Below are positions 25,714 to 37,500 of a DNA stretch of 64,000 nucleotides, one piece after another (position 1 is the first letter of the stretch; each line of letters starts with the position of its first letter). The translations under genes were made by a program, and so were the position numbers. The notes beneath the pieces are model-generated. The model was given only the letters and a program-made list of their open reading frames with translations. It did not search any database and was not told the origin of the DNA. The stretch is from Anarhynchus alexandrinus (taxonomy: Eukaryota; Chordata; Aves; Charadriiformes; Charadriidae), in assembly GCA_008711295.1 (NCBI GenBank), contig VUYV01000403.1, positions 62,001 to 126,000 on the forward strand. The letters run 5' to 3'.

Positions 25714-25754
25714 CCGCTCAAGGAGGAAGGCAGCAGTGCACGTAAATGCTCCAT
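25714..25754. repeat. Direct repeat unit 1 next to CR1 copy 1
   Basis: ccgctcaaggaggaaggcag followed by cagtgcacgtaaatgctcca. It is nearly identical to 26312-26354 (two visible substitutions), and in both places it directly abuts the CR1 3' end. It is not part of the usual CR1 tail I know. Confidence 0.8.
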
Positions 25755-25854
25755 TTTCACAGAATCACAGAATGGTCAGGGTTGGAAGGGCCCTCTGGAG
25801 ATCATCTAGTCCAACCCCCTGCCAGAGCAGAGTCACCTACAGCAGGTTGCACAG
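25755..25854 (-). mobile_element. Short CR1 3' end, copy 1
   Basis: In reverse: cacagaatcacagaatggtc, agggttggaagggccctctg, gagatcatctagtccaaccc, then gagtcacctacagcaggttgcacag. Only about 100 bp of the CR1 3' end remain. Sequence at 25714-25754 next to its 3' end is shared with copy 2 at 26312-26354. Confidence 0.9.
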
Positions 25855-26311
25855 TTTTATCAAGGAAGCAAACCATGCGGAACAGCAGTCAATTATTAGG
25901 AGCGCCACGCGGACAATATGACAGATAGTTTCAGCTCCAGAATTGTGGCTGGGCAGTTGTTTGGGGAAGCTGATATGGTAATTGATCTCCTGCTGGACTG
26001 TAAATTAAGGATATAGGAAATAATAAAGGATATAGGAATAAATAAAGCTCCCCACACCTATCCACAGTATAAGGGGAAATGTAGAATTATGCCATATGAA
26101 TTTATCAAGTATGAAAGAGGGCTTTTCTGTTCCCAGGCAGGGCAAGCTCTTTCCCACCATTAACCCAGCAGCTTTAAAATGGCGGTTTAAAAGCACTTAC
26201 AGTAAATTATAGGGTTAAACCTGCTTTTTAATCTCCTCTAATATAACATGCAGGTGCACACACTGCTGTTAGGGAGTGGGGAAAAAAAAAAGAAAATGGC
26301 ATGCCCCTTTC

Positions 26312-26354
26312 CCGCTCAAGGAGGAAGGCAGCAGTGCACGCAAATGCTCCATTA
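26312..26354. repeat. Direct repeat unit 2 next to CR1 copy 2
   Basis: Second copy of the sequence at 25714-25754, again directly adjoining the 3' end of a CR1 in the same orientation. Confidence 0.8.
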
Positions 26355-26782
26355 TCACAGAATCACAGAACAGTCAGGGCTGGAAGACACCTTTGGAGTT
26401 CATCTAGTCCAACCTCACCCCCACCAGAGCAGGGTCACCTACAGCAGGTTGCACAGGACAGCGTCCAGGCAGGTTTTGAATGTCTCCAGAGTGGGAGACT
26501 TCATGACCTCTCTGGGCAGCCTGTTCCAGTGCTCTGCTACCCTCAAAGTAAAGAAGTCCCTCCTCATGTTTAGATGGAACTTCCTATGCTCAGGTTTGTG
26601 CCCGTTACCTCTTGTCATATCAGTGGGCACCACTGACAAAAGACTGTTCCCATCCCCCAGCATGCGCTCCCTTCAAGTATTTATAAGTATTGATAACATC
26701 ACCCCTCAGTCGTCTTTTCTCTAGACTAAAAAGACCCAAGTCCCTCAGCCTTTCCTCATAAGAAACACTCTCTGGTCCCCTA
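26355..26782 (-). mobile_element. CR1 LINE 3' fragment, copy 2 (RT C-terminal region plus 3' UTR)
   Basis: The 3' end reads cacagaatcacagaacagtc on the + strand. On the minus strand an open stretch at 26663-26439 encodes the CR1 RT C-terminal block with [20 protein letters not shown] and [16 protein letters not shown]. Further upstream come blocks matching [20 protein letters not shown]. The element stops at about 26782 by 5' truncation. It is a decayed non-LTR retrotransposon fragment and not a host gene. Confidence 0.9.
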
Positions 26783-28334
26783 ATCACAATACCGTTCGCA
26801 AAATGCATTAGGCAAAAAATGCAAGCTCTGACAGGTAACAAACGGAAACATTTATCATTAGAGTACCTGCGCCAAGCTGAACACCCCGACTCCACTGCTG
26901 CTCTGTTCATAGTACTGGGCACAAGGCTGCAGTATGAGCACAGCACACTGCTGCTCCTCTCCAGCATGCGATGCAGCCCCCTAATTCCTTTGCTGGCTAC
27001 AGCGGAGCAGGTGCCTGGTTGCTGGGCCGGAGGAACAGCTAGAAGAAGCTGCCACACATTAAACAAGCCTTTGAGCCAATTTCGCTGTTCCGCGAGCAGA
27101 AAAATCAGTGTGTTTAGCACTTGCGGCTTAAAATTTTTATGTCGGTGCCCTGCTTTGGAAGAGAGGAGGAGTTAGTGTCTGCTGTAAATCCACAGTGTGG
27201 AAAACTTGCATTCAGCATTTCAGAGAACTCTTGCAACGCACACAGTTGTAGCCTCCCAGTCTTCTAAGCTTACTGCAGAAACAGGTAAAAGTCAATACAT
27301 AATTTAAGCCAGTCACCACCACCAGAAAGGTAAGTTCCCATCATCCCTGCAACCTAGAATCTAGCAGGGACCAGAGAAACTGGAGAGCATTCAGCGTTGC
27401 TTACAAAAGCAAACCGCTCCTACGTCTACCCTAATATTTCCTCTGGCAAAAGCGAATTGAGGTTTGAGCAACACTGCAGGTTCAGCCGAACTGCGGGAAA
27501 GCAGAGGTTACAAGCGATTGCTTGAACAGAAGATAAAGAGCTCCCTGTTACAGTCTCTGTTCTTGCCCCACACGAGTCAGCTGGCAGAATTATACTGCTG
27601 GGAACTATTTTAGAGCTAAAAAGGCCTACATTCTGCCATCTTCTGTAAAATAAGCACACTTGTTTTCAACAATGAGATATCAGATCATCTATAGGTAGGG
27701 ATTACTTTCTGCAGATCTATTTATCAGTTTCCTCTCGGTCCTGTTATAGCTGAGAAACCCATAAACACAGCATATGCCTTTCACATTCAGCAATAATCAA
27801 AGGCAAGTGGAGGGGAAAAAAACACCTCCTTTCCTACAGACTGCTTCCTTCATGTAGTTTGTAAGAGGTCTTTTCTTTAAATATAATTCATTTAAGACTT
27901 TTCAGATTATTTCTTTGATGTTAATAACACACAGGACAGTAAACCACTCCGCACAGCAAGCTTCTGTCTGCATTCTCCACCAGACTTTGTCCTTGGAATG
28001 TATTTAGACAGGCTAAGGAAAAGTACACCAAACACTTCAGACAGATACTAATTAAGCAGCTTGATTGGATGTGCCACTAACAACTTCCTTCAGCATTAAG
28101 TGATGAAGTGAACCCTGATATTTAATTAGCTGAAGAGGCACGCTGTTGTTATTTATAGTCTCTGTGTAGTTGCACCAGAAACTGTCTTGAGGTCCGAAGT
28201 ACGTACCCACATTCATAGTCTGAAATTAACTCATCCGCTAATTTGAACTAGAATGCAGCATGCGCCTTCATGGTGTTGAAAGCTTCTGAAGCATGCCAGA
28301 ACATTCAGAATACTTACTCTAAAGCACACACATC

Positions 28335-28478
28335 AAATTAAGCAGGACTTTTATTTTTCTTAGCAGTACAATCAGAAAAGCTCCATTTTACAGACACTAC
28401 TTCAGCAAATGATTTTTGTCTAGTTCACCTCTATCCCTTGATTCATACTGGACAGACAACGTTCCCAATCCAAATGGT
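28335..28478 (-). other. ESD: ESD 3' UTR
   Basis: About 145 nt from the stop codon to the inferred cleavage site, just past AATAAA at 28355-28350. Short compared with the LRCH1 UTR. Confidence 0.7.
28350..28355 (-). promoter_or_regulatory. ESD polyadenylation signal (AATAAA)
   Basis: TTTATT on the + strand, about 125 nt after the stop codon. A GT-rich element (minus-strand gatgtgtgtgc, 28334-28324) follows at the expected distance, so hexamer and downstream element agree. Confidence 0.75.
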
Positions 28479-28559
28479 TCAAGCATTGAGGTATTTTGCG
28501 TGGTGTTTGATGTGGTCATTAATAAACGTAGCAATGAAAAAATAGCTGTGATCGTAACC
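28479..28559 (-). CDS. ESD: ESD last coding exon with the catalytic His
   Basis: The acceptor is ttcttttctag. Encodes [20 protein letters not shown] plus AKYLNA and ends with TGA at 28481-28479. His260 lies in GYDH. Too short and too rich in alternative frames to stand out as an open frame, but it matches the esterase D C-terminus. Confidence 0.95.
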   Translation of the reverse strand, partial: GYDHSYFFIATFINDHIKHHAKYLNA

Positions 28560-31500
28560 CTAGAAAAGAACAACAAAAAAATCAGTAAATACATATAGTT
28601 CACGATAAAGCAACCACGCTAAGCTCTCTTCTAGGAAAGTTAAGGACTATTCTGGTTTGATCTGTTTTAAGAACTCAAAAATACCTGTATTATATATAAA
28701 AACTGTATAAAGGATACCTAACTAACAGGTTAAGTATGAACACTAGGAAGCTAAGCAAACAGAATGTACCTTAACCTGCCCTGATCTGGGCATGTAAATT
28801 GAAGATGAATTAACAGCAAGTGTCAGCTGCAGAGCGAGATGCAATTTGAGAGAACAGTTCCCCTCACTGGCCTTGCCCTACTGGTAAAACACAGGTATAA
28901 GGACAGCACAGCCCCCATCTGAATCACTGCTCCGGCACTACACTAAAATGACATGTAAACCTCTGAGCTACTCCACTTCGTCAGCGCTAACTATCTCTTT
29001 TGGTGCAGGGCTTATGATAAATCAGAGAGGACAACCCCTCATTCTCCATGGCGCGGCCCCTCACTGGGTCTGGCTTGAAGCTGTCAGTTGCTCACCAAGA
29101 CCCCAGTGCTCTCAGGACAGTGCTGTGCTGGGTCACTGCACTATAGGAAAGAGCAATCCCTCCACCTGGGTCTTTAAATGAATCTAAGATTTCAAGCAGT
29201 TCCACGCCTTTCCTGATTTACACAAACACATGCAAACTAAATCTGAAAGTTTTATGCTTAACACAATACCCGCAGTACAGATAAGGAATCCAGCAAATGT
29301 ACATCTGTCACTTTGCTTGTCCAGTGACTGTGACACTTATTAAAAATCATTAACGCCGCCTCTTCAGCTGAGCACCGGCAACTTGAGTTACCATCAACGG
29401 ATCAGCTTGTTGAAACTGAAATCATGACCCCACCTAGTGGTGAAATGCAGCTGAATCTGACGGACACTGCGCTCTTTGAGGGATGATGTTAAGGAAAAAT
29501 GTCACTTCTTATCCTCTTCCTCACTCGGCCAGGGACAGACTCACAGGTAAGTGACAGCATGCCCCATTAAGAGACACTCTTTTCACTACCTGCCCCATAG
29601 ACCCAAAAATCACAAAGCAACAACCCAACAATGAAGGATCGCAGAAGCAACTTGCCTGCTGCAGCCTAAAGACTACCGGGATTTTCCGCTCCGTGCAGGC
29701 AGCGATGAAGTTATCAGGCAATAACTGGCCCGCTGATAGGAACTGGTCATCTTTGCCTTGATCAATCAAGATGTCCAAGTGAGAATCTGGATAGGACTTC
29801 ACAAGTTGTGTAGCATCGTATGCCTGCAGGAATAAAAGAGAAACAACATTAAGTTACTTACGTTAGACTGGATCAAATTTGCTGATTGCAAAAAAAGGAT
29901 GGCATATATAGAGTACCGGGTGGTACTGATCAGGACACAAAATTGCATTTTGGAAAAGCAAAAAACTGGGGAAACAACCAAAAAGTTATGCCCATGTTTT
30001 AAAAAGGTCAAATGGTATGATCTAAGTAATTACCAAGTTGGCAGTTTGACATCATTTCTGGACCAAACAGAACATCCAGCCCAGGGCTAAATTCATACAG
30101 AGTCGAAGAACAGCAATATAATCTAGTACCGACTCACATGCTTGTCCAGAAACTAGATCCTGCCAAAATAACTTGGTATCTTGATGTAACTATTTTAGCA
30201 GCTAAAGGTGAAAACTCTAGTGTAACACATGGGAATTTTAAGCAGAAATATGGAGATAAGACGTTGTATATAGAATAGAATAGACTACTTCAGTTGGAAG
30301 GGACATACAACGATCATCTAGTCCAACTGCCTGACCAATTCAGGGCTCACCAAAAGTTAAAGCATGTTGTTAAGGGCATTGTCCAAATGCCTCTTAAACG
30401 CTAACAGGCCTGGGGCATCGACCACCTCTCTAGGAAGCCTGTTCCAGTGTTTGACCACCCTCTCGGTAAAGAAATGCTTCCTCATGTCCAGTCTATACCT
30501 CCCCTGGAGCAGCTTTGAACCATTCCCGCATGTCCTGTCACTGGATCCCAGGGAGAAGAGCTCAGCACCTCCCTCTCCACTTCCCCTCCTCAAGAAGCTG
30601 CAGAGGGCAATGATGTCGCCCCTCAGCCTCCTTCTCTCCAAATCAGAGAAGCCCAAAGTCAGACACTCCTCACAGGACATTCCTTCCAAGCCTTTCACCA
30701 GCTTGGTTGCCCCTCCTCTGGACCTTCACATCCTTCTGAAATCGCAGGGCCCTGAACAGCCCACAGCATTCAAGGTGAGGCCACACCAATACTGAATACA
30801 GTGGGATAATCACCTCTTTTGACCACTGGTTATGCTGTGTTTGATGAACCTCAGGATGCGGTTTGCCCTCTTGGCTGCCAGGGCACACGGCTGACTCCTG
30901 TTGGGCCTGCTGCCAACCAGCACCCCCAGACCCATTTCTGCAGGGCTGCTCTCCAGCCATTCCTCTCCCAATTTATGCTTGTGCCCAGCTTAACTCTGTC
31001 CCAGGTGCAGAATCCGGCATTTGACTTGTTAAATTTCATCCCATTAATCATAGCCCAATGCTCCAATCTATCTAGAGCCCTCTGCGAACTGAACCCTGAG
31101 GAACAACGCTGGTGAAATCTGTGCCAAAGGCAGGTCTAAGCCTATTCCCCATGCCTGCTGTTGATCTACTGGACTGGGTTTACAGAGGAGCTCCAAAGCA
31201 AGTTAGGGGGCCAGAAAACCTTTTTTTTTTTTTTGCAAAATAATTTTATTATGTTAAGTGTAAGCAAATTTGTTAAATATACAAACTACTCTATTTGCAG
31301 TTGTGAAAGCAGTTAGAGTTCTCCATTCCTGTAATGTTTTAATCAGACCTGGATGTCTTCCTAAGAGGTATTTTAATCCAATTTACAAGGGATTTAACTG
31401 CAAACTTGTGTTTATTTATAAGGAAATAAGAGTACCTGGTCACAACGATCCCTTCTAATTTAATTCTAGGGACACAGTGCAATGTTTATGCTGAGATCAC

Positions 31501-34500
31501 AAATACTGCCCAAACAACGCAGCAACACGCACACAAAAATTTTTGTATCTTAGCCACTCATATATGACCACTTATATTTAAAAATGACAGCCGTAGAGCT
31601 AAAACCTAACTTTGTCTGGTTTAATCCCATTCTACGCGATACCAACTTCCAAGTATCCAGTGGGCTCCTCTGCTAGCTGCCTCCAGCCGGCTGCCCCTGC
31701 AGATGCCATGAGGCTTATCACTCTCTGAACAGTTTGTAGCGGTCTCTCCTTCCAGGCTACTACAAAAAACAGCTGTTTTGTGTACTGAGAACTGAGTTTC
31801 TGAGCGCCAGGCCATAGCCTAACTCTCTTGTAAACTGCTCGCTGCTTTCGTGTGTTAGAGAAAGTCTCAGACTGCTCATAATTCTTCTTAGCCCAGATTT
31901 TAAGATCTTCATAAAACAGGGAGGAATTTAGAAGGCTCTCATCAAATTGACTATCTCGTTACATTTGTTATAAGCACCATCAGACAACAGCAAGTCATAC
32001 CCACCAGAAACATACAACATTTATCCATGCTTAGGGGTGCAGTAAAACAGCTGTACTAGCTGAGGGGGACCCCGGAGCTTTGTTCCAGACTCCTGCTGCC
32101 ATGTGTCTACAGATCACTCATTCATGCATAACTAAAGGACTGCAAGTTGCAACACATACCTCCCATTTGCTTACATCTGATCCCAGATATCCACCAAGGG
32201 CTTTCTTCCCCCACTGACACTGAATAGGGTTGCAGATAGGAGCAAATGCCGATACAGACTGTTCAGAAAGAAAGCATGAAAAAAAAAAGTATTAATTAAG
32301 AAAAGTGATTTCTGCTAACTAACAAGCAAACTAAAAGCCTTTTCAAAATTTTTTTTCAAGTTACTGCCAGAACCTATGACTCCTCTACCAAACCTCTGAG
32401 CTAGGTGCCCTAATCATTATCCTCCTTCCCTCTTATTTGTTCTTTCTAGCCCCACAGTTTTGCTTTCCTTTTTGCACATGAGCCAAGCTACAAAAGGCAG
32501 GGCTAGACACCCTGTTCCTTTCCCTGCTGGGAGATGTTGATTTGAATTCCCTTAATCAGCAGAGAAGGATCTCAAGTCTACTGTTGGGTCAGCATGGTCA
32601 GAGTATGTGACCATTTCATCTCCCACTGGGTTTTGGCAACGCTTAACAAAACCCTGAGGGGCATGGGGCTGCTCAGACCAGCTAAGCATGCAACAGTGTC
32701 TCATGAATTGAGGTACCTCTGGGATCAGGGGTCAAGAAAAGTGCATTTCAGATCACAACTCCAGGTACTGCTGTCAGAAGTCCAAGCCCTATTCTTACAT
32801 TCCTCTTTTGGATTTGGCCTTGGGACATCAATATTGCCACTCTTATGTCTTGCAAGAAATAGCAACAAATCATTTGAGCCACTGCCAGTTCTCCTAGATT
32901 TTGGTATTTTCAATTTAATGTTTAATTCTTTTAGATAATACAGTTAAGTGCCAACAGTGAAAATGGAAATTTCTGAACCACTGGCTCCAGAAGATAAAAA
33001 GGAGAGATAAAAATAAAGCTTTATCTTACATTCAACTCTCTCTTACAATGCCAAGCTAATGACACTAAGCAAATGTTATGCTATTTTCAAAAATGCAGTT
33101 CCATTTTTGCAGCAGCTGACTACAAAGCGCAGGGCCAGGACAGCTCATGAAAGGACTGATCCACAAAGGCAGAGCCCCTCATCTCTCAAACACCAATGCC
33201 TGATTCTCCCTCAGAAATGCATTTTACACAAGCGTATCTCCAACAAGAACAACAAAATTTTTCTCAACCCTCATGAGTATAACGGAAAGGCAAATCAGTT
33301 CCAGCATGTTTGATTTAGGTTCAAGTAGAATACAAATGAACACAACTTCAGGTACCTCAATACTCCAAAAATCAATCTTTAGGAAAGCTGACATGCAAAT
33401 CTCAGGGCAGGGGGAATGTCCTACAGATACCACTTGTGTGAAGTTCAGGTTCTTACAGTTATGCTTGCTATTAGTTGGAGTTAATAGACTCCGTAGTAAA
33501 TTATAAGCAAACACACGTATAATGGTGACGAAAAGGTTTGCGGGTAATAAAAGCTCCAAAATGAACAAGACAAGACTTGAAAAGATATAGCAAATCACAC
33601 AACTCCAGAGCTAGAAAGACCCTCTTAATATTTAAATGTATTAATTGGTTTGGAAGAGCTGTAGCATCATCCAAAAGAAACAGAACTTTTCTTAACTTTT
33701 AAAATTTGCCCATTTTTTTTAATTTCAGTGATACTCACATTCCACAATTCCGGCAATTTTCCATATTCTAATACTTCACTATCAATGAACTGCTACAACT
33801 AAAACTATTTATATATTTAATACATTTAAAGCTATAACAAAACCTGATGTTATGTTTTCTTTCTTCACTTTTATAGAAATCTGTATAAGCCTTAGCATAC
33901 CTCATATAAACTGAATTGTATCTTACTTTGTACTTTCCAGGATTCTTCAGAGCAAGAATAAGAGCTCCATGACCTCCCATGGAATGCCCAAAAATAGACA
34001 TTCGTTCAGGGTCAGTTGGAAAATTGGCATTTATTAGTTTAGGCAGCTGTAAAGGAACAACAGTGGAATAAAAATGTTAAAGCGACTCAAATACGTTTAG
34101 ACACAGAAATACACAAATAACTAGTGTGTTTCAATTCCAGGAAGCCACTGAAACCAAAGGCACATCTTTGGTTCTAGCCTGACATTTGAAATCATGGCCT
34201 AAAAGCAATCTGAACAGGACTGCAAAAACAAAAGGAAACAATTCATCTGATAATAAGTAACTCAAAGTTATCTCTATAGAAATCTATCATAACCCTGTAA
34301 CACAAGATGTGGGAATAAATACACAGTCTCATTTTAATAGATACATAAATACGTGCTCCTGTAAGTGACCAGAATGGCAAACTGGACGCTCACATTTCTA
34401 AGATAGATATTTCAAAGATTTCCTTTTGCACCCAGTTAAACAAAAAAAAGACCAAAAAACCAAAACCAAACCACCACCCCACTGTCCCAAGACAGACAGT

Positions 34501-37500
34501 GAAAACAGTCTAAATGAGCAATACAACTGAAATACTGGTGCAGTGAAATGTGGTGGGTTGCTCCAGGAGCAGCAGAGCAAAGATTTTGTAAGAGCAGAGA
34601 TTAAACAACTAATGAATCGAGATTAGAAACGTAGGCCAACCCTGTGTCATCTCCAGCAGGAAAGCAGAGTCAAGGAGTTCCTGCTCAAGCCCAGCCAGGG
34701 GTTATTACCTCTACCTCCTCAGTTCTATCATAGTAACAGGGTAGCTAAGGGCCTAACAAGTGGGTAAATCCCATCACTGAAATAACCGAGGATTAAAAAA
34801 GAAATAATAAATAATTTTTATAAAAGAGGAGAGCAAGAAAACAACCAACCATCTATAGGCTATCAAGCAAGCTTTGGTGCTAGGAACAGAGAGCATGACT
34901 GAACCGTACCCCTTCCACAAGAACCCAGCAGCACAGTTACCTCATCCTTTATGTAGGAATACATCCTATAGTTTGTTTTCCAAGGATCTTCAGTGGCATC
35001 CACATAAAAACCAGCACCAGTGCCAAAATCCCAGCTTTCGTCTTCTCCTTCAATATTGCAGCCACCTACCATGAAAATTCTTTCTGTAGTTACTGTGTTT
35101 CCTTTACTAGATTTTCAGAATTGGAAAACCTACCATACAAATCAGAGACCTGGGACACGAGTTCTTCAATCAACATGTCTCTACCCTTCCAACTAGAAGA
35201 CAATTCTGGTTTTTATTCATTACCACAGTGTTTTCAAGCCTTATTTCAACAACAGTTTCAAAATGCCACTTACATGTTACCTACAGATGTATCCAACTTC
35301 TGACTTGTTTCAGTATCCCTTCCTAAATAAACATATCATACAGATCTCTCCTAAACTAATACTCTAAAGCTTCGTCCAATTTACCCAGAGACTTATTCAA
35401 AAGCTGGCACTTGTTAATTGGTGCTGTCAGCTTAGTTCAGTTATTAGACCTCATCCCATCACGTGAGAAACAGAAACTGTAGAAAATTTTCTTTCCCCCA
35501 GAAGGACAGAACTATGTATCACCAAATGGTGTGTCCATACCAGTTTACATGCTTCAAATAATGTCTGCTACACCTCCCTTTTTAGGTTTCAACAGCATAA
35601 CACTTACTGTCCCTATGATTTTTGAAGTATATAATTCTACCTTTTCTGCAATTTGTTTCATTGCTCCCACCTATAACTCCCCATAAAACTTAAGTAATTT
35701 CTTCCTTGAATAACTGCAGGGTTGTGTCCTCTTTTCCAAGGCTACACTTTCAAACTAAATTTGCAGATGTCTCCTTGAAAGCCAATACATCCCATCCAGT
35801 CCTCTCTTACTCTCCCTTTGATTAGCATGCGATTTACCAGCCTGGTTTGCAGAACAGAATGTAATATTTCAAGGTATATGTGACAGGAAATAACAGCCTC
35901 CCTTTCTCCGAAACGTTCCTCGTTTCTACAATCCAAAATTACATGGGCTTTCAGCACTGTCAGATTACACTGCAAACCCATGCGTAATTTGACAGTCCCT
36001 GACAATTTGTGCAGAAATACCTGCCACCCTGTCACAGTGCAAAATCAGACTTTTACAAGGATCAAAGTTGAGTTTGCTCCAGTGACATGCCCTTGAACAC
36101 TGTGTGATTTTCTGACTTAACAGTCCAGCAGTCACAGGGATTGGGGGTGCTTAAACAACGTGTTGGATATAAAAAGTCTGCTACCTTATGTCCCTCGGAG
36201 ATGGATAAAAACTCAGCCACGTCCTGCCAAGCAATGAAGGCAACGCTAATTCTGCTAATAGAAACTTGAGGAAAACCCTGAAAAAGGAAATTTGAAAAGG
36301 AACCTGCAAAATGTCGCTCAGCACGCCCAGCTGGAAAAGCAAACCGCTACCAAAGAAGGAAAAGTAAAGTCTATCAGGGCCTGACAGAGGATCTGTAATG
36401 ACAAGTATTTCAGGTTTCATGCAGTCTTTTTCCCTATCCAGATACATCTTCCAGCTCCTGGAAGGTAATTCTCATGTGGTCGTAACTACACAGCTAAAAA
36501 GCATATATTAGCCTTTTCTCTACGTACCCTCAGATCTCTTAATTTGTGATTACATTTGAACTGCTCTTCACTTACTTCTCCAGACAGCTCAAAGAGATTT
36601 AAGAACATTTGGGGTCTCTAAGCTAAAATCTAAGAGTATAATATAAAACACCTACTGAAATTCATCTAAACAGTGGAGCAATCCCAATCAGTTATTAGAC
36701 TAAAAGGCTGCAAAGAGGGTTTTAAAAGAAAATGGACACAGCAATGAGCTAGGCAAATGCAGTTTCACGTTGATAGAGACAACTTACGCAGGCAACACCA
36801 AAAACAAGTCCCAGCATAATTACTCAAGGGTAATTCTAATCCTCACATAATGTGTGTAATGCAAAGGCTAGTTGCCCATCTCTGGTCTGCAGCAGATAGC
36901 AACAATGAAGTGTAAAGTTCATTAATATACAAGTCTTGCTCTTCTATCCCTCTTCTTCATTACAAACATTCATTTCTGTTCTTTGACCCCATGCAACTTC
37001 AAAACCTAAATGTGAAAAATATTTTCTGGAAGAAACACCACTTCATTGCCCTATTACCTGTGTTCAGATCTGACCCACCAAAGCTTGGTAAATATTAGAA
37101 GATGGCCACCTTCATATACAGCATTCATGAGACCTTAGCAGAATCCAGCAAATACTAAACATAATACACTGAATCCCCAAAAGACCGTATTTCCAGAAAC
37201 TCCATATCCACCATTTTCAGGTTTCCCATACTAGACATAAGCTCAGCTCCACACAAATAACAGCACATCATTTAAAAAAGCCATTTATCAGGAGCCTGTT
37301 GCAGCTGCAGGGGGAAAGGGTTTCTGGTTTGCTTTTCTAAGTATTGGAATCCTCTGGAGACATGACAGGCTTTAGAAGACAGAATACAATACACAGTAAA
37401 CATTACATCTTTGCGTGATGACACAGTTCTGCAGATTTTTTAAAGTCTCAGCAAGCCACAAAGTGCAGGCAAGTATCTCTGATAACACAAGCCTCTCCTT

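Larger units (their letters stand above)
24416..28334. other. LRCH1-ESD tail-to-tail intergenic region
   Basis: About 3.9 kb between the converging 3' ends of LRCH1 (+) and ESD (-). It contains two CR1 pieces in minus orientation (25755-25854 and 26355-26782) that share a common 3' flank. No gene was recognised in the remaining sequence; the open frames around 25.1-25.4 kb and 26.6-27.2 kb lack any family motif outside the CR1 parts. Confidence 0.6.

Noticed and set aside
26248..26724. 158-codon plus-strand frame
   Set aside because: Antisense of CR1 copy 2 plus flanking repeat; no independent evidence.
30364..30795. 143-codon plus-strand frame
   Set aside because: Antisense shadow of the CR1 RT region on the minus strand.
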